From positions 1 to 39,059 of the forward strand of contig CACWIW010000023.1 of assembly GCA_902761035.1 (NCBI GenBank): DNA of 39,059 nt. Reading direction: 5' to 3'. This stretch comes from an uncultured bacterium. Lineage in GTDB: Bacteria > Verrucomicrobiota > Kiritimatiellia > RFP12 > UBA1067. Position numbers and translations under genes: made by a program. Shown here piece after piece: positions 23,332 to 31,183 of this stretch (its first letter is position 1; each line of letters begins with the position of its first letter). A model generated the notes under the pieces. The model searched no databases, was not told where the DNA came from, and was given only the letters and a program-made list of their open reading frames with translations.

Positions 23332-25470
23332 TCACTGCGCGATCGCCGCGCCGGCGGCGGAGATGTCGAACGGACGGAATCCCGCCTTCACCACGGGCGA
23401 TCCGGGCTTCAGACGGAAGTCGCGTTTCGCGGGGTCCACGAAGAGCGGATCCATCACGACCCCGTGAACGTCGTTGCCTTTCGCCTGCCACTGTGCAAAC
23501 GTCTTGCCGTTGAAGGACGGCGCGCCGGACTCCATCCACCAGATGTTGTCCTTCCACGCGATCTTTCCCGTCTCGTTGACCGTGCCGCCGTATCTCGCGA
23601 ACACGGGCCCCGCGTTCCAGTAGATGATGTTGCGCTCCGCCGTGAACGAAAGGTGCGGCTCCGCGCGCGTGAGCGCCACCTGGCACTGGCGGCTGAACGC
23701 GAGGATGTTGTTGCGCAGGATGTTGTCCTTGCCATAGTGCTGGTGGAAAGAGGCATCCTTCGTGTCGTAGACGAGGTTGTTCTCGAACAAGATCCCCTCG
23801 CTGCCCTCGTCGGGGTAAAGTCCCCATCCGCCGTAGGTGCGCGAATCGATGTTGAAGAACACGTTGTTCGTGACGCACGTGCCGTACGAGGTTCCGAGCG
23901 TATAGACGCCGCCCATGTCGCTGAGCGCGCGCTGTCCGATGTCGTGGACGCGGCAGAAGGCGAGCGTGTTGCCCTGCGCGAGGCTGCCTGCATAGCCCCA
24001 CACCCATCCGATCGAGACGCCCGTGTAGAAGAAGTCGGCGATCTCGCAGTGCGTGACGGAGTTGAACGGGGAGTGTCCGATCCACACGCCCACGCCCTCG
24101 GCGAAGATGCGTCCGCCGTGCGCGATCACGCAGTTGTCGATGACGTTGCATCCGGTACCGCGTCCGTTGACGAAGCCCGTCATGCGTTCCCCCTTGCCGA
24201 TCTTCTGCGAGGCGACGTTCATCCCGATGCGCACCCCGCCCGCACCGGGATGGACGATGGAGCAGCGCTCGATGCGGTTCGAGACGCACCCCTCGCGCAG
24301 CCACACGCCGTATTCGCCCGTGTACGCGACGGAGCATCCGCGCATTGCGATCCGGTGCGCGCCGTCCGCCAACACCGCCGCGCTCGTGTGCGCCGCCGCC
24401 TGTCCGCCCGGCCACTCGCTCGGACCGAACGACGAATCGTCGCCGATCTCTCCGCTGGGCAATCCCTTACGGCCTTTGAAACATTGGCGGCGCGGGGAGT
24501 CGGAAAACGCGAAGGCGATGTTCTCGAAAACGACGTCATGGACAAACGTCTCTTTTCCTGGATCGCCCGCGATGCGTAGGAGCGTGACGAGTCCCGGCAC
24601 CGGATACTGGAAGCGCGTCGTCTCCAGCGTCTCGCCCGGACGCGGAATGTACACGATCTTCTTCGCCTCGCCGTCGTACAGCCACTCGCCCGGCTCATCG
24701 AGCGCAAACGGCGCGTTCTCGACGTAGTACGTCGAATTCGCATCCCACGTGTTCCACTTCGTCACGGACCTTCCTTCCGTGAACACCACGCCCCGCGCGG
24801 CGTCGTAGCCACGGATCGGACGACGCGTGGACGACCATTTGTGGTGTACGACGAGATGCGCAAGTCGCAGATGGGCGAAGCTGCAAGCCGCGAGCGACGC
24901 GAGGTCGTCGCCGTTCGCGAAAAGCTCCATCAGCTCGGTGTCTCCCGCGAGGAGTGTGGGCTTCGCGCCTTTCGCCTGCAGAAATCCCTCGTTAGGATAA
25001 CGGGCTCGTTTCGCGCGGCGTCCGTTCACGTACAGCTGCTCGAACCAGACGGCGACCTGAAAACGGGGCTTCTTCTCGATCGGGACATCCGTCTCCCAGC
25101 GTCCGTCGGGGCGAACGCGCCAGCCTTTGAGCTCGCGCGCGCCGACGATGCGGGCGGAGCCATCGGCGGGGCCGCGCCACGTGACCGGTGCGTTCGGCGA
25201 GCCGGAGTCTTCGGGAAGAAGGGTCAGCGGCTTGTCGATGGGGTACTCGCCCGCGGCGAGCGAAATTGTCCACGGGCCGCCATTCGGCGCTTTCTTCTTC
25301 AGCGCGCGCAGCGCTTCCTGCGCCTCACTGGGCGTCGCGAACGGATGCGCCGCGGAACCATCGCGCACGGCGTCGCTGTTCGGCGCAACGAAAACCGTGT
25401 TGTCTGCGGAATAGGCCGAGCCGCACGCAAGCGCGACAGCCACTGCACCCAAAACTAATTTTCTTTTCAT
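23332..25470 (-). CDS. Exported right-handed beta-helix glycosidase, GH141-like
   Basis: 712 aa with a signal peptide (MKRKLVLGAVAVALACGSAY, cut near SA-D). Residues about 24-110 begin with VFVAPNSDAVRDGSAAHPFA, the start of many beta-helix enzymes. The later part has many helix coils plus a very conserved-looking stretch: CEIADFFYTGVSIGWVWGY, RALSDMGGVYTLGTSYGT, TYGGWGLYPDEGSEGILFEN and SFHQHYGKDNILRNN. These are, as I recall them, hallmarks of the GH141 group, which includes rhamnogalacturonan-II fucosidase and xylanase activities. The acidic pair in SDMGG and PDEGS is the probable catalytic site. Ribosome site AAGGAG lies 7 nt before the ATG. A pectate-lyase-like role is the alternative. 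Confidence 0.82.
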   Translation of the reverse strand: MKRKLVLGAVAVALACGSAYSADNTVFVAPNSDAVRDGSAAHPFATPSEAQEALRALKKKAPNGGPWTISLAAGEYPIDKPLTLLPEDSGSPNAPVTWRGPADGSARIVGARELKGWRVRPDGRWETDVPIEKKPRFQVAVWFEQLYVNGRRAKRARYPNEGFLQAKGAKPTLLAGDTELMELFANGDDLASLAACSFAHLRLAHLVVHHKWSSTRRPIRGYDAARGVVFTEGRSVTKWNTWDANSTYYVENAPFALDEPGEWLYDGEAKKIVYIPRPGETLETTRFQYPVPGLVTLLRIAGDPGKETFVHDVVFENIAFAFSDSPRRQCFKGRKGLPSGEIGDDSSFGPSEWPGGQAAAHTSAAVLADGAHRIAMRGCSVAYTGEYGVWLREGCVSNRIERCSIVHPGAGGVRIGMNVASQKIGKGERMTGFVNGRGTGCNVIDNCVIAHGGRIFAEGVGVWIGHSPFNSVTHCEIADFFYTGVSIGWVWGYAGSLAQGNTLAFCRVHDIGQRALSDMGGVYTLGTSYGTCVTNNVFFNIDSRTYGGWGLYPDEGSEGILFENNLVYDTKDASFHQHYGKDNILRNNILAFSRQCQVALTRAEPHLSFTAERNIIYWNAGPVFARYGGTVNETGKIAWKDNIWWMESGAPSFNGKTFAQWQAKGNDVHGVVMDPLFVDPAKRDFRLKPGSPVVKAGFRPFDISAAGAAIAQ

Positions 25471-25491
25471 ATCTTATCTCCTTGGGGGACT

Positions 25492-25520
25492 AGTATATCT
25501 TATTCCCTGTGGGATTGCAC
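25492..25520 (-). promoter_or_regulatory. Possible minus-strand promoter of the GH141-like gene
   Basis: On the minus strand TATACT (25497 to 25492) is 22 nt before the ATG, but the matching -35 region (GTGCAA) is poor. A second -10-like TATAAT reads at 25530-25525. Either would give a short leader containing AAGGAG. Confidence 0.35.
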
Positions 25521-25538
25521 GCGAATTATAGGCCGCGC

Positions 25539-25568
25539 TTGACAACGGCACGAAGGCGCGGATATAAT
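25539..25568 (+). promoter_or_regulatory. Strong sigma-70 promoter of the vWA/two-component operon
   Basis: TTGACA (25539-25544) and TATAAT (25563-25568), both perfect consensus, with an 18-nt spacer. The transcript would have a leader of about 110 nt. The leader starts with three CTTTGC units (25570-25600) and contains a G/C-rich stem around GCCGCCG...CGGCGGC (about 25638-25670) before AAAGGA. Confidence 0.8.
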
Positions 25569-25687
25569 ACTTTGCAAAATCTTTGCAATCTCTTTGCCTT
25601 GCCATGACAACCTTCGCCGCGAGATTTGGTTTAATGTCCGCCGTCGCGGGCAATAGGGCCGGCGGCGGAAAAAGGAAAGGACATGAC

Positions 25688-27010
25688 ATGAAGACAGAAA
25701 CGATCAAAGCAGTTGCCGCGGCGCTAGCGCTTGCGGCGTTTGGAACGGCCACGGCGGACGTCTCCTGCCGCGTGGAGCCGGACTACTCGGTGCGGCTCGC
25801 GGACAAGGCGGGCGACGCCTACGTGAAGGTGACGCTCGCGGCGGACAGGGTCGTGGCGGCGAACCGTCCGTCCGTGAACCTCGCGATCGTGCTCGACCGC
25901 TCGGGCTCGATGCGTGGCGACAAGATCGTCAAGGCGCGGGAGGCGGCGTGCGAGGCGATCCGTCGTCTCGACGCGAAGGACATCGTGTCCGTCGTGGCCT
26001 ACGACAACAAAAGCGAGGTCATCATTCCCGCGCAGTACGTCACGGAGAAGGAGGCGCTCATCGCCCGCATCAGCTCGATCGAGCCCCGGGGCTGCACCGC
26101 GCTCTTCGACGGCGTCTCGGCAGGCGCGACGGAACTCCGGAAGTTCAAGGGGAAATGCGAGATCAGCCGCGTCCTCCTCCTTTCCGACGGACAGGCCAAC
26201 GTCGGACCGTCCTCGCCGGACGAGCTCGGGCGCTACGGTGCGCTTCTGATGAAAGACGGTATCGCCGTCTCGACGATCGGCCTGGGCGTGGACTACAACG
26301 AGGACCTCATGACGCGCCTTTCGCAGAAGTCGGACGGCAACAGCTATTTCGTGGAGAACTCAAACGACCTGCCGCGCGTGTTCGCGCGCGAGCTCGGCGA
26401 CGTGCTCTCCGTCGCCGCCACAAAGGTCGCGCTCAAAGTCCGGTTCTGCGGAGGCTTCGTCCCCGTCGCGCTCATCGGACGCGACGGGCGCATCATGGAC
26501 GGCGTCGTCACGATCGACCTCAACCAGCTTTACGGCGGACAGGAAAAGTACGTGATCGTGAAGTGCGACGCCGCGCCCGCCCCGGCCGGTTCCGCCCGCG
26601 AGATCGCGAAGGCGGAGATCTCGTACGTCGATCCGAAGGACGAATCCTCCAGGACCGTGACGGCCGTCGGTACGGTCAGCTACTCCTTGGACAGCGCGGC
26701 CGTCGCCGCGAGCGTGAACAAGGGCGTGGTCCGCGAGCGCGCGCTCAACGAAAACGCGATGCGCACGGAAGAGGCCCTGCGTCGCGCCGATCGCGGCGAC
26801 TACGCGGCGGCCCGCGAGCTGATCATGATGAACCATGTAAACTCGATGCAGGTGCAGGGGGCGATTGGCGTGGACGCGAAGCTTCAGGCCGACGCCGAAA
26901 TGCAGATGTCGAATTCGATGAAAATGAGTCGCGACTCGTACGACAGCCGGGAGCGCAAGAAGATGAAGACGTCGAGCTTCCAGCTCTTCAACCAGCAGAA
27001 GCTGAAATGA
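25688..27010 (+). CDS. Exported von Willebrand factor A domain protein
   Basis: 440 aa from ATG 25688, which starts a signal peptide (MKTETIKAVAAALALAAFGT, cut near TATA-D) and has AAAGGA upstream. The vWA domain (about 62-235) has a full MIDAS: DRSGSM (70-75), a Thr in RGCTALFDG and the Asp in LLLSDGQANVG. This implies divalent-metal-dependent protein binding. The second half is a beta-rich domain, then a helical C-terminus with RERALNENAMRTEEALRRAD and a very charged tail. It is a periplasmic or surface protein. It is followed 4 nt later by a histidine kinase gene, so it could act as an accessory sensor for that kinase (inference). Confidence 0.9.
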   Translation: MKTETIKAVAAALALAAFGTATADVSCRVEPDYSVRLADKAGDAYVKVTLAADRVVAANRPSVNLAIVLDRSGSMRGDKIVKAREAACEAIRRLDAKDIVSVVAYDNKSEVIIPAQYVTEKEALIARISSIEPRGCTALFDGVSAGATELRKFKGKCEISRVLLLSDGQANVGPSSPDELGRYGALLMKDGIAVSTIGLGVDYNEDLMTRLSQKSDGNSYFVENSNDLPRVFARELGDVLSVAATKVALKVRFCGGFVPVALIGRDGRIMDGVVTIDLNQLYGGQEKYVIVKCDAAPAPAGSAREIAKAEISYVDPKDESSRTVTAVGTVSYSLDSAAVAASVNKGVVRERALNENAMRTEEALRRADRGDYAAARELIMMNHVNSMQVQGAIGVDAKLQADAEMQMSNSMKMSRDSYDSRERKKMKTSSFQLFNQQKLK

Positions 27011-27014
27011 AACG

Positions 27015-28526
27015 ATGAAACGCCGCTCCAACCTGCCCGTCGCCATTGCCCTGCTCGCCATCCCGTCGCTCGTGTTCGCGTGGGTGGCGGCAGGGATGAT
27101 CGCGGGACGGCTGGAACTGCTGGCCGAACGCGCGGCCGCGAAGGACGCCGCGCTCGTCGAAAGCCGCGTTTCCGCAGGACTGGCCGCGAGCGTGGAACGT
27201 GCCAAGCACGCGGCCGAGACGGCGGTCGCGTCTGTCTGCGCGCGCCCTGCGTCCGAAGCGCTCGCGGAAATCTCGCGCCGCGAGCCGTACGTGCGGAACG
27301 CCTTTCGATGGGTTGCGGGACGCAGCGTCACGTTCCCGCAGGAACGCGGCGCGACGCAGGAGGAGCGTCGTTTCCTCGCGCGTTACGTGACCCTCTTCGA
27401 AGAAGGTTTCAAGGGCGCGTCGAGGGATTTCACCTGGCGGTCGTGGTTCGAGGGTGACAGACTCTCGTTCGTCGGCTGGCGAAAGGCGGCGGACGGAAGC
27501 GTCGTCGGCGCGGAACTGGAGACCGTCGCGTTTCTCGCGGAGTTCCCGTCGGTCCTTGCAGAGGCGGCGGGCGACGGGTACATCCTCGAGCTGCGGGACG
27601 GCGCCGGCGGTTCGCTCTTCAAGACGGACGCAACTCCGGAGAAGAAGTCTCCTGATGCAGTTTTGGCTCTTTCGTCCGTGTTGCCGCATCGTACGCTTGC
27701 GCTCTGGCGAACGTCTCCGCTCGATTCGTCCGCCGCAGACCTCGGCCGGCTGTCCTTCATGGTGACGGCCGGCGCGGTGCTGTTCATCCTCTTCGCGGCG
27801 GGGGCGCTGATGCTCGTCGTGGATGCGTGGCGGGCGCGCCGCGACTCGGAACGCAAGACGTCTTTCGTGTCGAACGTCTCGCACGAGCTCAAGACGCCGT
27901 TGACGTCCATCCGCCTCTGCGCGGAGATGCTGTCCGAAGGCCGCGCGAAGGACGAGGCGGCGCGCGCGCGGTATCTGGACGTGATCACGAAGGAGTCGGG
28001 GCGGCTGACGCGGCTCGTGGACAATGTCCTGGACTTCGGTCGGCTCGAGCAGAACCGCCGCAAGTATGACCTGTCCGACGTTGATCTTTGCGATCTTGTG
28101 CGCGGCGCGGCGGAATCCCAGCGCTCGCGCGTGGAGGCGGCGGGGATGGTGTTGTCCGTCGAGATTGCCGCGACGCCCGTCGTGCGGCGCGTGGACGGCG
28201 ACGCCGTGAGCCAGATTGTCGTGAACTTGATCGACAACGCGGTGAAGTACGCGGTGGACGGGAAGCAGGTTGATGTCAGGGTCGCGGCGGATGGGGCCGT
28301 CGTCGTGGCCGACCGGGGGCCTGGTATTCCGAAGCGCGACCGGGAACGCGTGTTCGAGCGGTTCTACAGATGCGACGATTCGCTCGCCGCAAAATCGTCC
28401 GGCAGCGGGCTGGGGCTCTCCATCGCGCGACGGCTCGCGGAGGGCATGGGCGGACACCTCGTCTGCATGGCGCGCGCGGGCGGCGGCGCGGAGTTCAGGT
28501 TGTCCTTTGGAGGTGACACGAAATGA
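27015..28526 (+). CDS. Membrane sensor histidine kinase
   Basis: 503 aa. A first membrane helix (about 6-30) and a second (about 250-275, LSFMVTAGAVLFILFAAGAL) enclose a periplasmic sensor domain of about 220 residues with no recognisable fold. The HisKA motif SFVSNVSHELKTPLTSIRL puts the phosphorylated histidine at His290. The ATPase domain has the N box VVNLIDNAVKYA, the G1 box VADRGPGIPKRD and the G2 box SGSGLGLSIARRL. All catalytic motifs are intact. The gene is 4 nt after the vWA gene, and its stop overlaps the start of the response regulator (ATGA), so the three are one operon. Confidence 0.95.
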   Translation: MKRRSNLPVAIALLAIPSLVFAWVAAGMIAGRLELLAERAAAKDAALVESRVSAGLAASVERAKHAAETAVASVCARPASEALAEISRREPYVRNAFRWVAGRSVTFPQERGATQEERRFLARYVTLFEEGFKGASRDFTWRSWFEGDRLSFVGWRKAADGSVVGAELETVAFLAEFPSVLAEAAGDGYILELRDGAGGSLFKTDATPEKKSPDAVLALSSVLPHRTLALWRTSPLDSSAADLGRLSFMVTAGAVLFILFAAGALMLVVDAWRARRDSERKTSFVSNVSHELKTPLTSIRLCAEMLSEGRAKDEAARARYLDVITKESGRLTRLVDNVLDFGRLEQNRRKYDLSDVDLCDLVRGAAESQRSRVEAAGMVLSVEIAATPVVRRVDGDAVSQIVVNLIDNAVKYAVDGKQVDVRVAADGAVVVADRGPGIPKRDRERVFERFYRCDDSLAAKSSGSGLGLSIARRLAEGMGGHLVCMARAGGGAEFRLSFGGDTK

Positions 28527-29254
28527 AACGGATCCTTGTGGCGGAAGACGAAGAGAACATACGCGAGACGCTGGCGGACCTTCTCTCGGGCGAGGGATAC
28601 GAGGTCACGACCGCCGCGGATGGCGAGGCGGCGATTGCGGCGTGGAGAGGCGCGTCGGAGCCGTTCGATCTCGTGCTGCTCGACGTGATGATGCCCGGCA
28701 AGAGCGGCTACGACGTCTGCCGCGAAATCCGCGCGGCGGGGAGTCGGGTGGCGGTGCTGATGCTCTCCGCGAAGGGCGAGGAGATCGACAAGGTCATCGG
28801 TCTCGAACTCGGTGCGGACGACTACGTCACCAAGCCGTTCGGCGTGCGCGAGCTCCTGGCGCGCGTGGCGGCGGCGATTCGCCGTGCCGAAGGGCCATCC
28901 GGCGCTGCACGTGCCGAGACAGCGTCCGAATCGGATTTCCCTTTTTGCGGCGTGCGCGCGAGCGTGAAGCGCTATGTGCTGGAAGGCCCCGGCGGATCCG
29001 TCGCCGTGACGGAACTTGAGATGAAGCTCATGAAGGTTCTCTCAGCGCACAAGGGCGAGGTCATGACGCGCGACACTTTGCTGAACCTCGTCTGGGGCAC
29101 AAACTACTACGGGACCACGCGGACGCTCGACCAGCATCTCGTGAACCTGCGCCGCAAGCTGGAACGCATCGGCGGCGATCCATCCCTCATCCGCACCGTC
29201 CACGGCGTCGGCTACTCGTACCACGACGACGTCAGATCGGCGTGCGGGCGTTGA
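28523..29254 (+). CDS. OmpR/PhoB-family response regulator
   Basis: 243 aa. Receiver domain: acidic pocket with AEDEE near residues 7-11, phospho-acceptor Asp54 in LVLLDVMMPGKSG, and Lys104 in YVTKPFG. The C-terminal winged helix (about 140-238) includes VTELEMKLMKVLSAHKGEVM and TRTLDQHLVNLRRKLERIGG, then RTVHGVGYSY. It is the DNA-binding partner of the kinase encoded just upstream. Its 3' end overlaps the convergent ruvC gene by 23 nt. Targets are unknown; the operon's own promoter and the nearby glycan genes are candidates. Confidence 0.95.
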   Translation: MKRILVAEDEENIRETLADLLSGEGYEVTTAADGEAAIAAWRGASEPFDLVLLDVMMPGKSGYDVCREIRAAGSRVAVLMLSAKGEEIDKVIGLELGADDYVTKPFGVRELLARVAAAIRRAEGPSGAARAETASESDFPFCGVRASVKRYVLEGPGGSVAVTELEMKLMKVLSAHKGEVMTRDTLLNLVWGTNYYGTTRTLDQHLVNLRRKLERIGGDPSLIRTVHGVGYSYHDDVRSACGR

Positions 29255-29723
29255 GGACGGAGTTGGAGTGCGCGTGGGTGATGGCGAGAGCGAGAGCGTC
29301 GGCCGCGTCGTTTTGGGGAAGTTCGTCGAGCGCGAGGAGCGTCTTGACCATGCGCTGAATCTGGATCTTTTCCGCGAGGCCGTTGCCGCACACCGCCATC
29401 TTCACACGGCGCGGCTCGTACTCGTACACGGGCACGTGGGCTTCCGCCGCCGCGACGATCACGGCGCCGCGCGCTTCGCCGAGGACGAGCATCGTGCCGG
29501 CGTTCTTGCCGTAGATGACGCTTTCGATGGAAAGGACGTCCGGCGCGTAGCCCGCGATCAGCTCCGCGACGCGCGCGTGGATTGCGCGGAGGCAGTCCGA
29601 AAGAGGCAGCTTCGGGTCGTTCTTGATGCGTCCCGCCTCGAGCGCGCGCATCCGCGAGCCCTCGACGGAGAGCACGCCGTAGCCGCTTGAGCGGAGCGAA
29701 GTGTCGATGCCGAGGATGATCAT
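29232..29723 (-). CDS. ruvC: Crossover junction endodeoxyribonuclease RuvC
   Basis: 163 aa from the ATG at 29723, chosen because it overlaps the tsaE stop (ATGA) and begins MIILGIDTSLRSSGYGVLS. The four metal-binding carboxylates of RuvC are in place: Asp7, Glu67 (SIESVIY), Asp139 and Asp142 (NDAADALALAITH). The protein resolves Holliday junctions as a dimer with RuvAB; ruvA and ruvB are not in the window. It is the last gene of a minus-strand operon, and its end overlaps the response-regulator gene by 23 nt on the opposite strand. Confidence 0.95.
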   Translation of the reverse strand: MIILGIDTSLRSSGYGVLSVEGSRMRALEAGRIKNDPKLPLSDCLRAIHARVAELIAGYAPDVLSIESVIYGKNAGTMLVLGEARGAVIVAAAEAHVPVYEYEPRRVKMAVCGNGLAEKIQIQRMVKTLLALDELPQNDAADALALAITHAHSNSVLNARTPI

Positions 29724-30142
29724 GGCGCGAACTCGATGATGCGGGCGTCTTCGGATTCGCTGAGCGTGAAGCGCACGTGGCGGGCGGCGGCGGGGATGAG
29801 GTCGCCCGCGCGGTCGGGCCATTCCACGAACAGCACCGCGCCGCGCGAGAGGTAGTCCTCCCAGCCGATCGACAGCACGTCGTCCGCGTCATGGAGGCGG
29901 TAGAGGTCCATGTGGACGAGCAGGACGCGTTCGGTGGGATGTTCCACCACGAGGCAGAACGTGGGGCTCGTCACGGGACGCTTCGCGCCCAGTGCGGCGG
30001 CGACGCCCTGCGTGAAGGTGGTCTTCCCCGCGCCGAGGTCGCCTTCGAGGCACACCACGTCGCCGGGTTTCAGTTCGGCGGCGAACGCCTTCGCCACCTC
30101 CCACGTCTCCTCGACGCCGTTCACGTCGTAGCGTGCATTCAT
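29720..30142 (-). CDS. tsaE: tRNA threonylcarbamoyladenosine biosynthesis ATPase TsaE
   Basis: 140 aa from ATG 30142. This start overlaps the previous stop (ATGA) and has GGAGG 9 nt upstream, whereas the ATG at 30151 would be directly against the GGAGG. Walker A is GDLGAGKTT (34-42), within the family block CLEGDLGAGKTTFTQGVAAA. TSPTFCLVVEH, HMDLYRL and a closing FVEWPDRAGDLIP are the other TsaE hallmarks. It partners TsaB and TsaD to make t6A37 in ANN-decoding tRNAs. The ruvC start overlaps its stop. Confidence 0.95.
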   Translation of the reverse strand: MNARYDVNGVEETWEVAKAFAAELKPGDVVCLEGDLGAGKTTFTQGVAAALGAKRPVTSPTFCLVVEHPTERVLLVHMDLYRLHDADDVLSIGWEDYLSRGAVLFVEWPDRAGDLIPAAARHVRFTLSESEDARIIEFAP

Positions 30143-31065
30143 TTCAACCATCCTCCGTCGGCGAGTTCCTGGAAAAAGAGCGGCAGGTATTCGGGCGCGA
30201 ACGCGGACATGTGCGGCAGGCGGACGAGTCCGGGCAGGTCGGCCGCGAGCGGGGAGTCCGCCGTGAGCGGTTCTTGCTTGAAGACATCGAGATACGCGCC
30301 CGCGAGGCGACGTCGGCGGAGCGCGTCCGCAAGCGCCGACTCGTCCACCGCGTTGCCGCGTCCCACGTTCACGAGCACGGCGCGGCGCGGGAGGGCGGCG
30401 AGGACGCGGCGGTTCACGAGGTTGTCCGTGCCCGTGTCGGACGGCAGCGCCACGACGAGCCAGTCGGCCGTCTTGAGCGCAGGCAGGAGGTCGCCGACGT
30501 TGCGTCGGCGGATGCCCGTCACGGCGACGCCGAGCATCTCAAGCCGTGCGCCGATCGTGCGTCCGATCTTGCCGTAGCCGAGGATCACTGCGTGCGTGCC
30601 GGCCACGCGCGAGCAGAAGGGCGACATCTCGCCGCGCGGCCAGAGCGTACCTTCGCGTTGGAAATCGTAGGCGCGGTAGAGTCCGCGCGCGTGGGCGAAG
30701 ATGCACGCGAGCACGGTCTCGCACATGAGCTGTCCGTGGAACGCGCCGTTCACGCGCGTGACGCCGGGTGGCATCTCTGCGTCGGTCGGGAGCAGTTCGC
30801 GTCCGGCGGCCGGCGTGGCGAGGACGCGCAGACGCGGCGCGCGGGCGAACCAGGCCTTGTCGAAGTTCCAGCAGATCGCGTGCGTCGCCTCTGGGAGCGC
30901 GTGCAGGAACGCGCGCTCACTGCGCGCGACGACGAGCCGCGCGCCGGTCGGGAGCAGCCTTTTGAGTGCGGCCTCGCTCCGCGCGTTCAGGCGGAACGCG
31001 CCGATCGGCCAGTTCAGCCAGACGAGGAAGAAGTTCTTCTTGGGCCGCTCTACTCGTCCAGACAT
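30139..31065 (-). CDS. D-isomer-specific 2-hydroxyacid dehydrogenase (NAD-binding)
   Basis: 308 aa from ATG 31065; an in-frame TTG at 31089 is less likely. The Rossmann motif is VILGYGKIGRTIG (about 161-172), giving GxGxxG. The catalytic triad of the family is present: Arg236 in VNVGRGNAVDESAL, Glu265 in KQEPL and His285 in RLPHMSAF. It would reduce a 2-oxoacid or oxidise a D-2-hydroxyacid; the substrate is not readable. It heads the minus-strand operon with tsaE and ruvC. The N-terminal 80 residues are divergent, as is usual for the substrate domain. Confidence 0.9.
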   Translation of the reverse strand: MSGRVERPKKNFFLVWLNWPIGAFRLNARSEAALKRLLPTGARLVVARSERAFLHALPEATHAICWNFDKAWFARAPRLRVLATPAAGRELLPTDAEMPPGVTRVNGAFHGQLMCETVLACIFAHARGLYRAYDFQREGTLWPRGEMSPFCSRVAGTHAVILGYGKIGRTIGARLEMLGVAVTGIRRRNVGDLLPALKTADWLVVALPSDTGTDNLVNRRVLAALPRRAVLVNVGRGNAVDESALADALRRRRLAGAYLDVFKQEPLTADSPLAADLPGLVRLPHMSAFAPEYLPLFFQELADGGWLK

Positions 31066-31099
31066 TTTATCAAGTTTGTTATTTCGCAAAACGGTTATG

Positions 31100-31128
31100 A
31101 TTATACCACGGATTTCATGTTGGGTAAA
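31100..31128 (-). promoter_or_regulatory. Minus-strand promoter of the dehydrogenase-tsaE-ruvC operon
   Basis: On the minus strand TTTACC (31128-31123), a 17-nt spacer and TATAAT (31105-31100) preceded by TGG. It overlaps the promoter of the divergent sialidase gene. Confidence 0.65.
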
Positions 31129-31149
31129 GAGTCAAGAATATGGTATAAT
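31120..31149 (+). promoter_or_regulatory. Promoter of the sialidase gene
   Basis: TTGGGT (31120-31125), an 18-nt spacer and TATAAT (31144-31149) preceded by ATGG. Leader of about 28 nt with AAAGGA before the ATG at 31184. Confidence 0.65.
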
Positions 31150-31183
31150 CACGCCGCTGACACTACAAAGGAAATAGAACGAC

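Noticed and set aside
23155..24579. 474-codon plus-strand open frame
   Set aside because: It is the antisense shadow of the GH141-like gene; GC-rich codon use keeps opposite frames open.
25569..25687. Riboswitch in the vWA leader
   Set aside because: The leader has short CTTTGC repeats and one GC-rich stem but no motif of a known riboswitch class.
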